Below, piece by piece: positions 1 to 8,211 of a stretch of 11,699 nucleotides of DNA; positions within the stretch are counted from its first letter, which is position 1, and each line of letters starts with the position of its first letter. The stretch comes from Gammaproteobacteria bacterium. GTDB lineage: Bacteria > Pseudomonadota > Gammaproteobacteria > Immundisolibacterales > Immundisolibacteraceae. Under the pieces are notes generated by a model. The model made no database searches. It was given only the letters and a program-made list of their open reading frames with translations, and was not told the origin of the DNA. The position numbers and the translations under genes were made by a program. The DNA lies in NCBI GenBank assembly GCA_003526065.1, contig DQBD01000057.1:11208-22906 (forward strand). The letters are read 5' to 3'.

Positions 1-1
1 G

Positions 2-1453
2 GACGGCAAGATCTACCAGCGCCCGTTCGGTGGCCAGTACCAGGCGGATCACAAGACGCCGGCGCAGCGCACCTGCGCCGCCGCCGACCGTACCGGTCAT
101 GCCATGCTGCACACGCTGTACCAGCAGTCGCTCAAGCACAAGGCACAGTTCTTCGTCGAATTCTTCGCCGTCGACCTGATGACCGACGACTCCGGGCGGG
201 TCATCGGCGTCGTTGCCTACGACATGATCGAGGGGCGCCTGCACCGCTTTTTCGCCCGTGCCGTGGTGCTGGCCACCGGCGGCTACGGGCGGGCGTACCA
301 GTCCTGCACCGCGGCGCACATCTGTACCGGTGACGGTCTGGCGCTGGCGGCGCGCATCGGCGTGCCGCTGCAGGACATGGAGATGGTGCAGTTCCATCCG
401 ACCGGCATTTACCCGGCCGGATGCCTGATTACCGAGGGCGCACGCGGTGAGGGCGGCTACCTGACCAACGCCAACGGCGAGCGGTTCATGGAGCGCTACG
501 CGCCGAGCGCCAAGGATCTGGCCTCGCGCGACGTGGTGTCGCGCGCCATGACGGTGGAAATCCTCGAGGGTCGCGGCTGCGGTCCCGACAAGGACCACAT
601 CATGCTGCACCTGGAGCATCTGGGTGCCGAAACGCTGCACGAGCGCCTGCCGGGCATCTCCGAGACGGCGCGCATCTTCGCCAACGTGGACGTCACGCGC
701 GAGCCGATTCCGGTGCTGCCGACCGTGCACTACAACATGGGCGGCATACCGACCAATTACCACGGCGAGGTCATCAACCAGGACGGCAACGGCAACGACG
801 TGGTGGTGCCCGGCCTGTTCGCCATCGGCGAGGCCGCCTGCGTGTCGGTGCACGGCGCCAATCGCCTGGGGGCCAACAGCCTGCTGGACATCATCGTGTT
901 CGGCCGGGCCGCCGCGCTGCGTCTGAAGGACACCCTGCCGACCCTGCCGGAGCCGAAGATCACCCCGGACGCCGGCCAGGTGGGCATCGAGCGCTTCGAG
1001 CGCATGCGCAGCGCCAAGGGCCGTCATTCGCCGGCCGAGATCCGCGACCGCATGCAGCGCACCATGCAGCAGCGCTGCGCGGTGTTCCGCAAGGAAGATA
1101 CGCTGCAGGCCGGTGTCACGGAAATTCGTGAGGCGGCCGCCATGCTGCCGGAAATCGGACTGACCGATCACGGCCTGGTGTTCAACACCGACCTGGTGGA
1201 GGCGCTGGAGCTGGAAAACCTGCTGACCGTCTCGCTGGCCACCATGGATTGCGCCGCGGCGCGCAAGGAGTCGCGCGGTGCCCACGCACGCGACGATTAC
1301 CCGGAGCGTGACGATGCCAACTGGATGAAGCATTCGCTGGCCTGGGTGCCGGACGTGGTCGGAGGCCAGGTGCGCCTGGGCTACCGCGCCGTGACCGCCA
1401 GCACCCTGACCGATGAAGTCTCCCCCATCCCGCCCATGAAGCGGGTGTACTGA
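2..1453 (+). CDS. sdhA: Succinate dehydrogenase flavoprotein subunit, 5' truncated
   Basis: Catalytic FAD subunit of respiratory complex II, oxidising succinate to fumarate on the cytoplasmic face of the inner membrane. The frame is already open at base 2, so the Met at 104 is internal. The preceding codons read [12 protein letters not shown] and [12 protein letters not shown], both hallmark SdhA sequence. About 483 codons are present; full-length proteins are near 590, so roughly the first 100 residues (FAD dinucleotide fold and the covalent-FAD histidine) lie outside the window. Visible family blocks are HPTGIYPAG followed by the [11 protein letters not shown] active-site loop, [24 protein letters not shown], and the characteristic C-terminus ending KRVY. 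The stop is 18 bases before sdhB, which supports one operon. The SdhA rather than fumarate reductase assignment rests on the close SdhA-type C-terminus and the sdhB partner. No frameshift is seen. Confidence 0.97.
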   Translation, partial: DGKIYQRPFGGQYQADHKTPAQRTCAAADRTGHAMLHTLYQQSLKHKAQFFVEFFAVDLMTDDSGRVIGVVAYDMIEGRLHRFFARAVVLATGGYGRAYQSCTAAHICTGDGLALAARIGVPLQDMEMVQFHPTGIYPAGCLITEGARGEGGYLTNANGERFMERYAPSAKDLASRDVVSRAMTVEILEGRGCGPDKDHIMLHLEHLGAETLHERLPGISETARIFANVDVTREPIPVLPTVHYNMGGIPTNYHGEVINQDGNGNDVVVPGLFAIGEAACVSVHGANRLGANSLLDIIVFGRAAALRLKDTLPTLPEPKITPDAGQVGIERFERMRSAKGRHSPAEIRDRMQRTMQQRCAVFRKEDTLQAGVTEIREAAAMLPEIGLTDHGLVFNTDLVEALELENLLTVSLATMDCAAARKESRGAHARDDYPERDDANWMKHSLAWVPDVVGGQVRLGYRAVTASTLTDEVSPIPPMKRVY

Positions 1454-1471
1454 GCGCTGAGGACCGACAAG

Positions 1472-2248
1472 ATGGCGGAAAAAGCCCGCGTCGAACGCGA
1501 GCAGCTGGCGGCGCAGCCGGGGCAGGCCCCGGCCGCCGGCAAGGTGGTGTTCGAGATCTACCGCTACGACCCCGAGTCGGATCAGGCGCCGCGCACGCAG
1601 CAGTACGAGGTCGACCTCGACGAGTGCGGGCCGATGGTGCTGGACGCCCTGCTGCACATCAAGAACCGCCAGGACGGCAGCCTTACCCTGCGTCGTTCCT
1701 GCCGCGAGGGCGTGTGCGGGTCGTGTGCCATGAACATCGACGGCGTCAACACGCTGGCCTGCACCAAGGCCACGGCCGACTGTCGCAGCACGCACGTGCG
1801 CGTGTTCCCGCTGCCGCATCAGGAGGTCATCAAGGACCTGGTGCCGGATCTGACGCATTTCTATGCCCAGTACGCGGCGCTCGAGCCGTGGCTGAAGAGC
1901 GAAACCCCGCCGCCGTCCGGGCGCGAACATCGCCAGTCGCGCGAGGATCGCAGCGAGCTCGACGGCCATTACGAGTGCATCCTGTGCGCCTGCTGCTCGA
2001 CATCGTGCCCGTCCTACTGGTGGAACTCGGACCGTTTCTTCGGCCCGGCCAGCCTGCTGGCGGCGCACCGCTGGATCATCGACAGCCGTGACGAGGCGCA
2101 GGGTGAACGGCTCGACCAGCTCGAGGATCCGTTCCGGCTGTACCGCTGTCACACCATCATGAACTGCACCAGCGCCTGTCCGAAGGGCCTGAATCCGGCC
2201 AAGGCCATCGCCGACATCAAGAAGCGGCTGGTGCAGCGCCACCTGTAA
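1472..2248 (+). CDS. sdhB: Succinate dehydrogenase iron-sulfur subunit
   Basis: Carries electrons from SdhA-bound FAD through three iron-sulfur clusters to quinone at the membrane anchor. The 258-residue protein shows the plant-type [2Fe-2S] ligands C77, C82, C85 and C97 (CREGVCGSC then LAC). It also shows the C-terminal ferredoxin-like cysteines C169, C172, C175 and C179 ([12 protein letters not shown]), and C226, C232 and C236 ([14 protein letters not shown]), for the [4Fe-4S] and [3Fe-4S] centres. All expected ligands are present. The start is supported by TGAGGA at 1458-1463, eight bases upstream. The N-terminus has an extra Ala/Gln/Glu-rich stretch of about 24 residues before the conserved [10 protein letters not shown] block, somewhat longer than in E. 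coli SdhB. The membrane anchors sdhC and sdhD are not downstream, so they presumably precede sdhA outside the window. Confidence 0.97.
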   Translation: MAEKARVEREQLAAQPGQAPAAGKVVFEIYRYDPESDQAPRTQQYEVDLDECGPMVLDALLHIKNRQDGSLTLRRSCREGVCGSCAMNIDGVNTLACTKATADCRSTHVRVFPLPHQEVIKDLVPDLTHFYAQYAALEPWLKSETPPPSGREHRQSREDRSELDGHYECILCACCSTSCPSYWWNSDRFFGPASLLAAHRWIIDSRDEAQGERLDQLEDPFRLYRCHTIMNCTSACPKGLNPAKAIADIKKRLVQRHL

Positions 2249-2269
2249 GCTAAGCCGCCGCCCGCCCCC

Positions 2270-3370
2270 ATGCCGCAGGCTGCACCGGCCACGCCGCTGG
2301 CGCGCTACCGCTGGGAGACCACGCAGCCGGACTTCGTCGCCGACCCGCAGCAGGAGGCCGCGGCCGGTCGCCTGGACGCGCTGCTGGCGCGTATCGAGCA
2401 GGCGCCGCGGCGCGTGTCCTGGCTGGCGCGGCTCACCGGCCGCGCGCAGACGCCTTCCTGTGCCGGTGCCTACCTGTGGGGTGGCGTCGGCCGCGGCAAG
2501 AGTTACCTGCTCGACCTGTTCTTCGATTGCGTGCCCGGCGAGCGCAAGCGCCGGCTCCACTTCCATCAGTTCATGCAGGCGGTGCATGCCGAGCGTCGTC
2601 GCCTGGGCGACGTGCCGGACCCGCTGCCACGCATTGCGGACGGCTGGGCGCAGCAGGCGCGGGTGCTGTGCTTCGACGAGTTCCAGGTGCACGACGTGGC
2701 CGACGCCATGCTGCTCGGCGGCCTGCTGCAGGGGCTGCTGGAACGCGGCGTGTTCCTGGTGGTCACGTCCAACCGGCGGCCCGATGACCTTTACCTGCAC
2801 GGTCTGCAGCGGGCGCGGTTTCTGCCGACCATCGCGCTGCTCAAGGAACGGCTCGATGTCATCGAGCTCAACGGCCCCACCGATTACCGGCACCGCGCGC
2901 TGCAGGACGTGACGCGCTATCTGACCCCGCTCGGCCCGGCGGCGCGTGCTGGCATGGAACAGGCGTTCAGGCATCTGGTGCCCGAGCACGACAAGACCGC
3001 GCCGCTGCAGGTGAACGGGCGGATGGTGGCGGTGCATCGGCGCGGCAGCGACGTGGCCTGGTTCGAGTTCGATGCCCTGTGCCGCACGGCGCGCAGCGCG
3101 GCTGATTACCTGGAACTGGCCGAACGCTTTCACACCGTGTTGCTGTCCGGCGTGCCACAGCTGACGGCCGACGAGTACGACGTGGCGCACCGGTTCATGA
3201 ACCTGGTCGACGTGCTGTACGACCAGGGCGTGAATCTCGTGGTGTCGGCCGCCGCGCCGCCGACCGAGCTGTACCCGGGCGAACGGATGGGGTTCGAGTT
3301 CCAGCGCACGGTGAGCCGGCTCATCGAAATGCAGTCCGACGCCTGGCCCGGTGACAGGCGCAAGTCCTGA
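2270..3370 (+). CDS. zapE: Cell division protein ZapE (AFG1-like P-loop ATPase)
   Basis: Member of the AFG1/ZapE ATPase family. In E. coli, ZapE associates with the FtsZ ring late in division and is needed under low-oxygen or heat stress; mitochondrial relatives act in respiratory-complex quality control. The 366-residue length is typical. The Walker A motif GGVGRGKS is at residues 71-78 and the Walker B LCFDEF has its acidic pair at D136/E137. The family block VTSNRRPDDLY (sensor region) and the following LLKERLDVIELNGPTDYR are present. The start ATG lies 21 bases after the sdhB stop, with no obvious Shine-Dalgarno sequence, so expression may depend on translation continuing from sdhB. Its 3' end overlaps rsmJ by 20 bases. 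Placement directly behind sdhB is noteworthy given the respiratory role of the AFG1 relatives, but a functional link is only inferred. Confidence 0.95.
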   Translation: MPQAAPATPLARYRWETTQPDFVADPQQEAAAGRLDALLARIEQAPRRVSWLARLTGRAQTPSCAGAYLWGGVGRGKSYLLDLFFDCVPGERKRRLHFHQFMQAVHAERRRLGDVPDPLPRIADGWAQQARVLCFDEFQVHDVADAMLLGGLLQGLLERGVFLVVTSNRRPDDLYLHGLQRARFLPTIALLKERLDVIELNGPTDYRHRALQDVTRYLTPLGPAARAGMEQAFRHLVPEHDKTAPLQVNGRMVAVHRRGSDVAWFEFDALCRTARSAADYLELAERFHTVLLSGVPQLTADEYDVAHRFMNLVDVLYDQGVNLVVSAAAPPTELYPGERMGFEFQRTVSRLIEMQSDAWPGDRRKS

Positions 3371-4088
3371 GCACCCGGTGGCGGTGCTCGCCGCGCCGGG
3401 CGATCGCCGCCCGAAGGCACTGGCCGGCCGTCTTGGCCTGCCGCTGGTCGATGCCGCGTCCGGCGCCGGCCTGTTGCTGGCCTACGGCGAGCAAGGCCTG
3501 GAGTTGCGCGCGCCCGGGCGCCGCCTGAAGCCGCTGCGGGTCGATTTCGCACAGATCGGCCACCATGGCGGCGGCGAGTTGCTGCGCGCGACGCGCGTCA
3601 AGCGGCGCCCGGCGCGCCTGCTTGATCTCACAGCGGGACTTGCCACGGACGCCTTTCGGCTGGCGCGGGCCGGTTTCGAGGTGATGGCCTGCGAGCGTGA
3701 GCCGGTGATCCACGCCCTGGTCGAGGACGCGCTCGGCCGCGCGCCGACCCTGCCGGGGCCCGGTTGTATTGAGCTGCGGCTCGCCGATGCGCGTGCCGTG
3801 CTGGCCGAGCCGGCGCTGCCGGCGCCGGATGTCGTTTACATCGACCCCATGTTCCCCGGCGAGGGGCGCACCGCCCTGCCGCGGCGGGAGCTGCAACTGG
3901 TGCGCGAACTGACCGGTGACGACGATACCGGCGTCGAGCTGCTGGCACGTGCCCGCTCACGGGCCACGCGACGGGTGGTGGTCAAGCGGCCGTTGCACGC
4001 GCCGGCGCTGGCGCCGGATGCGGACCTCGTGTTCAAGGGGCGGGCGGTGCGCTTCGACGTGTACCTGGCGGGTGGGGCGGCGCCGTAG
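3351..4088 (+). CDS. rsmJ: 16S rRNA (guanine-N2) methyltransferase RsmJ
   Basis: SAM-dependent enzyme of the RsmJ (YhiQ) family, which methylates G1516 (N2) of 16S rRNA in the small subunit. The 245-residue product matches the usual ~250. The SAM-binding motif I is [13 protein letters not shown] (residues 90-102), followed by an acidic strand ending CERE. The catalytic DPMFP motif is at residues 165-169 and is followed by the conserved charged helix RRELQLV. Near the C-terminus are TRRVVVKRP and RFDVYLAG, both typical of the family. The GTG at 3351 sits inside the end of zapE; in-frame GTG codons at 3378 and 3384 are alternative starts, and none has a convincing ribosome-binding site. The overlap with zapE suggests translational coupling and co-transcription. 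Confidence 0.93.
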   Translation: MTGASPEHPVAVLAAPGDRRPKALAGRLGLPLVDAASGAGLLLAYGEQGLELRAPGRRLKPLRVDFAQIGHHGGGELLRATRVKRRPARLLDLTAGLATDAFRLARAGFEVMACEREPVIHALVEDALGRAPTLPGPGCIELRLADARAVLAEPALPAPDVVYIDPMFPGEGRTALPRRELQLVRELTGDDDTGVELLARARSRATRRVVVKRPLHAPALAPDADLVFKGRAVRFDVYLAGGAAP

Positions 4089-4111
4089 CGTCACGTTTCT
4101 GCCGCACGCGG

Positions 4112-4146
4112 CCGGTAAACTCACGGGTTTGCCGGGGAAGCCCGGC
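4112..4146 (+). promoter_or_regulatory. Competing hairpins in the acr3 leader
   Basis: Between the rsmJ stop and the acr3 start are two overlapping inverted repeats. Arm 4112-4120 (CCGGTAAAC) pairs with 4127-4135 (GTTTGCCGG): nine pairs, one of them a T-G wobble, around a 6-base loop. Arm 4131-4136 (GCCGGG) pairs with 4141-4146 (CCCGGC) around GAAG. They share 4131-4135, so only one can form at a time. Another CCCGG at 4161-4165, beside the acr3 ribosome-binding site GGAG at 4164-4167, could also pair with the shared arm. No T-run follows, so this is not a standard terminator. TAAACT at 4116-4121 could instead be a weak -10 element. Pairing is seen in the sequence; function is inferred, and GC-rich DNA yields hairpins by chance. 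Confidence 0.3.
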
Positions 4147-4173
4147 TTGGTGCAGGGAATCCCGGAGTTCGTC

Positions 4174-5259
4174 ATGTCGCAGGCATCCTCTGCCGTCAAC
4201 CGTTCCCCGTTGGGCATCTTCGAGCGCTATCTGAGCGTCTGGGTGGCCGCCGCCATGCTGGCCGGCGCGCTGCTCGGCAATGCGCTCCCGGCGCCGTTCG
4301 TCGCGCTGGCACGCCTCGAGTACGCGCACGTCAACCTGCCGGTGGCGGTGCTCATCTGGGCCATGATTTTCCCAATGATGGTCAGCGTCGATTTCGCCGC
4401 CGTGCGGCGCGTCGGCGAGCGGCCGCGGGGTCTGCTGATCACATTGACCGTCAACTGGCTGATCAAGCCGTTCACCATGGCCGCCCTGGCCTGGCTGTTT
4501 TTCGGGCCGCTGTGGGGTGACTGGGTCGGCCCAGAGCTGGCGCAGTCCTACATCGCGGGCATGATTCTGCTCGGCGCGGCGCCCTGCACGGCCATGGTGT
4601 TCGTGTGGAGCAACCTGACCCGTGGCGATCCCAACTACACCCTGGCGCAGGTGGCCGTGAACGACCTGATCATGGTGTTCGCCTTCGCGCCCATCGTGGC
4701 GCTGCTGCTTGGGGTCACCCAGGTAACGGTGCCGTGGACAACGCTGCTGCTGTCGGTGCTCCTGTACGTGGTGATTCCGTTGCTGGCCGGCAACCTGATG
4801 CGACGCCGGTTGTTGCGTCGCGGCGGCGCGGCGGCGGTGCAGGCGTTCACCGCGCGCATCAAGCCGTTGACCGTGGCCGCGTTGGTGCTGACGGTTGGCC
4901 TGCTGTTCGCCTTTCAGGGGCCAACGCTCAGTCAGCGTCCGCTCGACATTGGGTTGATTGCCGTTCCCCTGTTGCTGCAGACGGCGCTGATCTTTGGCAT
5001 CGGTTTCTTGTGGGCGCGGGCCTGGCGGGTGCCGCTGGCGGTCGCCGCGCCGGCGGCGTTGATCGGTACCTCCAATTTCTTCGAGCTGGCGGTGGCGGTG
5101 GCGATCAGCCTGTTCGGGTTGCACTCGGGCGCCGCGCTGGCCACCGTGGTGGGCGTGCTGGTCGAGGTGCCGGTCATGCTGGCGCTGGTGGCGTTGGTCA
5201 ATCGCACGCGCGCCTGGTATGAGCGGGCGCTGCCGCAGGCGGTGGCGCCAACCGGATAG
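4174..5259 (+). CDS. acr3: ACR3-family arsenite efflux permease
   Basis: Inner-membrane secondary transporter of the ACR3 (bile/arsenite/riboflavin transporter) family, expelling arsenite driven by the proton-motive force. The 361-residue product has about ten hydrophobic segments. The N-terminal block [13 protein letters not shown] and the following [18 protein letters not shown] are strongly ACR3-like. The essential cysteine is seen in [11 protein letters not shown] at C138, and the conserved C-terminal-half glutamate in SNFFELAVA at E304. The chosen ATG has GGAG six bases upstream and begins just before the conserved region. The frame is open further upstream, but that stretch overlaps rsmJ and is not ACR3-like. 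No arsR repressor or arsC reductase is adjacent, which is unusual for ars loci. The family could also carry antimonite, but arsenite is the safer call. Confidence 0.93.
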   Translation: MSQASSAVNRSPLGIFERYLSVWVAAAMLAGALLGNALPAPFVALARLEYAHVNLPVAVLIWAMIFPMMVSVDFAAVRRVGERPRGLLITLTVNWLIKPFTMAALAWLFFGPLWGDWVGPELAQSYIAGMILLGAAPCTAMVFVWSNLTRGDPNYTLAQVAVNDLIMVFAFAPIVALLLGVTQVTVPWTTLLLSVLLYVVIPLLAGNLMRRRLLRRGGAAAVQAFTARIKPLTVAALVLTVGLLFAFQGPTLSQRPLDIGLIAVPLLLQTALIFGIGFLWARAWRVPLAVAAPAALIGTSNFFELAVAVAISLFGLHSGAALATVVGVLVEVPVMLALVALVNRTRAWYERALPQAVAPTG

Positions 5260-5270
5260 CGGGCGTCCTG

Positions 5271-5279
5271 TGGCATGCT
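5271..5279 (+). promoter_or_regulatory. Possible extended -10 element for the CBS-domain gene
   Basis: TGGCATGCT lies about 30 bases before the CBS-domain start and closely resembles TGGTATGCT upstream of the Rieske oxygenase gene. Both fit an extended -10 pattern (TG, one base, then a -10-like hexamer). No good -35 hexamer is seen. The call is a weak pattern match only. Confidence 0.22.
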
Positions 5280-5309
5280 GGCCGCACGTGTCCGTTACAG
5301 GGTTCCGTG

Positions 5310-5759
5310 ATGAAACGGATGCCAGAAGTTCGCAGTTTCATGACCCCGTTTCCGCACGCCATAGCGGCCGATGCACCGCTGTCCCAGGCACGCGAGTTCA
5401 TGAACCACCATCGCCTGCACCATCTGCCGGTGCTCGACGGTGCCCGGTTGGCGGGTGTGATCAGCGACCGCGACATCAAGTTGCTGCTCGGCATTGATCC
5501 CGATTACGCAGGGGCCAGTGGGCTCACCGTGCGTGAGGCGATGGCGGCCGATGTCTACGTGGTGGATCTGCACACACCACTGGATCAGGTGCTGGACGCA
5601 CTGGTGACGCGGCGCATCGGCTCGGCACTGGTCACGCGCAAGGGGCGGCTGGCGGGCGTGTTCACCGTCACCGATGCCTGTCGGGAGCTGGCAAGCCTGC
5701 TGCGCGCGCAATGTCCGCCGCCGCCACTGCCGCCGCCGCCTGGCGGCGAAGCGGCCTGA
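5310..5759 (+). CDS. Two-CBS-domain protein with polyproline tail
   Basis: Small soluble protein (149 residues from the ATG at 5310; a GTG at 5307 is the only close alternative) made almost entirely of a tandem CBS pair. CBS1 spans about residues 8-60, ending in GVISDRD (D55). CBS2 spans about 73-125, ending in GVFTVTD (D122). Both endings match the G-x-x-[ST]-x-x-D motif that contacts the ribose of bound adenosine nucleotides, so AMP, ATP or a related ligand is likely. The tail after C135 is PPPPLPPPPGGEAA, a flexible extension with no recognised function. The first residues (VRSFMTP-FPHAI) are typical of stand-alone CBS proteins. It lies 50 bases after acr3 and could be co-transcribed. The partner it regulates is unknown. 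Confidence 0.88.
   Translation: MKRMPEVRSFMTPFPHAIAADAPLSQAREFMNHHRLHHLPVLDGARLAGVISDRDIKLLLGIDPDYAGASGLTVREAMAADVYVVDLHTPLDQVLDALVTRRIGSALVTRKGRLAGVFTVTDACRELASLLRAQCPPPPLPPPPGGEAA
5715..5741 (+). repeat. CCG-type triplet run encoding polyproline
   Basis: Nine codons, mostly CCG, encode PPPPLPPPP at the end of the CBS-domain protein. Runs of consecutive prolines stall ribosomes and normally need elongation factor P. The near-perfect triplet repeat could also vary in length between strains by slippage; that is inference. Confidence 0.6.
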
Positions 5760-5771
5760 TCGTCGCGCCTG

Positions 5772-6971
5772 CTAGGTCTCGAACAGCACCAGCGGCACCC
5801 GCCGTTCGGCCGGGCTGAGTCCACCGTGCACGCCGACCGGCGAGAACGGCTTCTCGCCGGGCAGCCGGTCGCGCACGGTCCAGCCGTCGGCCATCGCCAC
5901 CACCCAGTCGCCGACACGGTGCGCCAGCGACGGGTGGCGCGGGCCCGCGCCAAGGTGGCCGCTGGCGATGAACTGCTCGCCGCTGAAGACGGTGGCGCGT
6001 TCGCCAAGTTCCACCGCCAGCGCGTGGCCGACCGCTTCGCGCTCGGATGGCCGGGCGTGTACAAAAGCCAGGCGTGATTCACCGGCCAGCGGCAGGCGCA
6101 AGCGTGCCTGCAGTCGTGGGTGGTCGTTCAGCAGCAGGCGCCGCTCGGGTGCAATGTCGACGAAGCCGTGATCGGACGTGACCAGCAGCGTGGCGTCCGT
6201 GTTGCCGACGCGGTGCAAGAAGGCGCCCAGCTGAGTCTCGATCTGTCTCAGGTGCTCGCGGCTGCGCCGATGGCCGATGCCGTGCGCGTGGGCCAGCTCG
6301 TCCAGTAGCGGCCAATAGGCATGCACGTAGCGCGGCGGTCCGTCGGCCCGCAACAGGCGCTCGAGCTGCCCGAACAGGCCGCCGAGCGAACGAAACCCGT
6401 GCACCGTGGCCGGGCCAGCGTGGTGGCGTGTGTACGCGGACCCGGCGATGCGTTTTGGTGTCACCACGTGACAGGCGCGCCCCAGACGCGCCGCCAGTGG
6501 CGGGCTGCGGTACAGCGCGGCCAGGTCATCGCCCGTCAGGGCCGGGCCGTTGCGTTGGCGCGCCAGCAGCGGCACCACCACCCGGTCGCCGGTTTCGAAG
6601 GGCGTGAACCAGCCCAGCAGGCCGTGGCTGGCGGGTGACAGGCCGGTGAAAAAGCTGGTCACCGCCGCCGCCGTGGTTGCCGGACACACGCTTTGCAGTG
6701 GGCAAAGCAGATGGCGCGCCAGCAGGCCGTCCGGCAGGGTCTGACGCAGGTAGTCGTAGCCGAGACCGTCGACGATGAGCAGCACCACGCTGCGCTTGTG
6801 CGAGAGGCTTTGGGGTGGCAACGCATCCAGTGGAACAAGCCCGGCTCCGGGGCCGCCGCAGGCCAGTTCGAGCGACGCCATCAGGTTGACGCTGTCGGGC
6901 TGCGGCAGGCCGGCCGTGGCGTTTTGCGGTGCCGGGTGGGTTATCGTCAACGAACGTTCTGGTATGCTCAC
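5772..6971 (-). CDS. Alkaline-phosphatase-superfamily phosphodiesterase (type I PDE / nucleotide pyrophosphatase-like)
   Basis: Two-metal hydrolase of the type I phosphodiesterase/nucleotide pyrophosphatase branch. Numbered from the GTG at 6971, the first metal aspartate is D68 in VVLLIVDGLGYD. The nucleophile block is PATTAAAVTSFFTG (T100 aligned with the catalytic Thr), followed by SPASHGLLG. A later metal block, VTSDHGF, and the C-terminal HGG histidine block complete the set. There is no clear signal peptide or membrane segment, so it is probably cytoplasmic. The substrate is unknown. The frame stays open upstream to 7091, but that part lies inside the divergent Rieske gene and is not family-like. 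A GTG at 6971 or TTG at 6950 is more plausible, because the conserved QPDSVNLMASL block follows. Its stop is 12 bases from the end of the convergent CBS gene. Confidence 0.85.
   Translation of the reverse strand: MSIPERSLTITHPAPQNATAGLPQPDSVNLMASLELACGGPGAGLVPLDALPPQSLSHKRSVVLLIVDGLGYDYLRQTLPDGLLARHLLCPLQSVCPATTAAAVTSFFTGLSPASHGLLGWFTPFETGDRVVVPLLARQRNGPALTGDDLAALYRSPPLAARLGRACHVVTPKRIAGSAYTRHHAGPATVHGFRSLGGLFGQLERLLRADGPPRYVHAYWPLLDELAHAHGIGHRRSREHLRQIETQLGAFLHRVGNTDATLLVTSDHGFVDIAPERRLLLNDHPRLQARLRLPLAGESRLAFVHARPSEREAVGHALAVELGERATVFSGEQFIASGHLGAGPRHPSLAHRVGDWVVAMADGWTVRDRLPGEKPFSPVGVHGGLSPAERRVPLVLFET
6941..6968 (+). promoter_or_regulatory. Candidate promoter with internal palindrome upstream of the Rieske genes
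   Basis: An extended -10 candidate TGGTATGCT ends at 6968, with TTATCG at 6941-6946 as a weak -35 after a 16-base spacer. Between them is the perfect 8-base palindrome GAACGTTC at 6952-6959, a plausible operator position. The element lies within the start of the divergent phosphodiesterase frame, so transcription of the two genes may interfere. It leaves a leader of about 65 bases before the oxygenase gene. Pattern-based only. Confidence 0.3.
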
Positions 6972-7041
6972 GAATGCTGTCTCAACACGACCCGGGCGGG
7001 GGCACGCCGAGCCCGATTGCCAATGACCGAGGAGGTCCGAC

Positions 7042-8211
7042 ATGAACGCACCCAGCGGTGATCTGCCGGTCCGGTCCTGGACCGACCACACGCACGTACC
7101 GTACGCCCTTTATACCGACGAGGCGATCTACCGGCAGGAGCTGGAGCGCATCTTTTACGGGCCCTTCTGGCATCCGGTGGCGCTCGAGGCCGAGCTCGAG
7201 CAGGTCAACGACTACAAGACGGTGGTGGTTGGCGAGACGCCGCTGATCGTTACCCGTACCGGCGCGGACGAGTTCGCGGTGATGATCAATGCCTGCGCCC
7301 ACCGTGGCGTACAGATCACCACCGAGTTCAAGGGCAGCGCGGCAGACTTCACCTGTCCGTACCATGCCTGGGCCTATGACAATTGCGGCAACCTGCGCAA
7401 CGTGCCCGGCGAAGACCGGTTTCCCGATTCGTTCGACAAGCGCCAGTACGGCCTGCGCCGCCTGCGTGCGGTGCTGTGGAATCAGGTGCTGTGGGCCACG
7501 TTTGACGACGCCGCGCCGCCGATCGAGGAATTCTTCGGTGGTGTGGTGGAGTCCATTCGCGCCGCGCTGGGCGGTGGCGATCGCAAGCTGAAGCTCCTCG
7601 GCTACCAGAAGATCATCTTCAACTGCAATTGGAAGGTGTTCATGGACAACGACGGCTACCACGCCGGGTTGCTCCACACCGCGTTCCGCATGCTGAACTA
7701 CCAGGGCGGCAAGGCGCCGCTGGTGGCGGATGGCTTTGCCGGCCACTGGGGTTCGCATTACGAGGCGCACCGCATGGTCGACAACGGCTATCTGGCCGAT
7801 CCGACGCTGGTGTTCACCGAGGGTGACGAGAAAACCGCCGCCGTGAATCTGCTGCGGCCGGTGACGCAGGTGGTCAAGCACCTGAACGCCATCAACTTCC
7901 GTTTCGGGCGTCCGCTCGGGCCGGATCGCACCGAGGTTCACTACACCTACCTCGGTTTCGCGGACGACCCGCCGGAGCTGCTGCAGCACCGCATCCGCCA
8001 GTGCGCCAACCTGCTCGGGCCGAGCGGGTTCGTGAGCATCGAGGACGGCTCCATGTTCGAGCGGGTGCAGAAAGCGATGGGGGCGCCGGGCGGCGAGATC
8101 GCCTTCCTGAAGGGGCTCAAGGAAAGCCCGGATGGGCACCTGAGCCTGCAGAACGACGAAGCCGGCAACACGCCCTGGTGGCGCTACTACAAGCAGGTGA
8201 TGGGCCTGTGA
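7042..8211 (+). CDS. Rieske non-heme iron ring-hydroxylating oxygenase, large (alpha) subunit
   Basis: Catalytic subunit of an aromatic-ring-hydroxylating oxygenase, which uses O2 and electrons from a separate reductase to hydroxylate an aromatic or related substrate. The 389-residue protein has a Rieske [2Fe-2S] domain with ligands C85-x-H87 and C105-x2-H108 (CAHRG, CPYHAWAYD). The catalytic domain has D204, H207 and H212 in DGYHAGLLH, the bridging-Asp/2-His pattern of naphthalene-dioxygenase-type enzymes. The third iron carboxylate is probably in SIEDGS (E334/D335). All key residues are intact, so it should be active. An ideal AGGAGG at 7030-7035 precedes the ATG by six bases. The substrate cannot be assigned; the sequence loosely resembles the benzoate/anthranilate/salicylate group. 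No ferredoxin or reductase gene is nearby. Confidence 0.94.
   Translation: MNAPSGDLPVRSWTDHTHVPYALYTDEAIYRQELERIFYGPFWHPVALEAELEQVNDYKTVVVGETPLIVTRTGADEFAVMINACAHRGVQITTEFKGSAADFTCPYHAWAYDNCGNLRNVPGEDRFPDSFDKRQYGLRRLRAVLWNQVLWATFDDAAPPIEEFFGGVVESIRAALGGGDRKLKLLGYQKIIFNCNWKVFMDNDGYHAGLLHTAFRMLNYQGGKAPLVADGFAGHWGSHYEAHRMVDNGYLADPTLVFTEGDEKTAAVNLLRPVTQVVKHLNAINFRFGRPLGPDRTEVHYTYLGFADDPPELLQHRIRQCANLLGPSGFVSIEDGSMFERVQKAMGAPGGEIAFLKGLKESPDGHLSLQNDEAGNTPWWRYYKQVMGL

Noticed and set aside
104..106. ATG at 104 as the sdhA start
   Set aside because: The frame upstream to base 2 is conserved SdhA sequence, so this Met is internal.
3916..4173. N-terminal extension of the acr3 frame into rsmJ
   Set aside because: The extension is Trp/Arg/Cys-rich, is not ACR3-like and overlaps rsmJ; the ATG at 4174 has a good ribosome-binding site.
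4033..5124. Minus-strand frame of 363 codons opposite acr3
   Set aside because: Gln/His/Arg-rich low-complexity translation mirrors hydrophobic codons of the permease; not a real protein.
5731..5748. GC hairpin near the end of the CBS gene as a terminator
   Set aside because: No T-run follows on either strand; it results from the proline and glycine codons.
6972..7091. Upstream extension of the phosphodiesterase frame
   Set aside because: It lies in the leader and first codons of the Rieske gene, with no family-like sequence; conserved residues begin after 6971.
6982..8139. Long minus-strand frame opposite the Rieske alpha subunit
   Set aside because: No family motif, and it overlaps a gene with intact catalytic motifs and an ideal ribosome-binding site; it is an antisense shadow.
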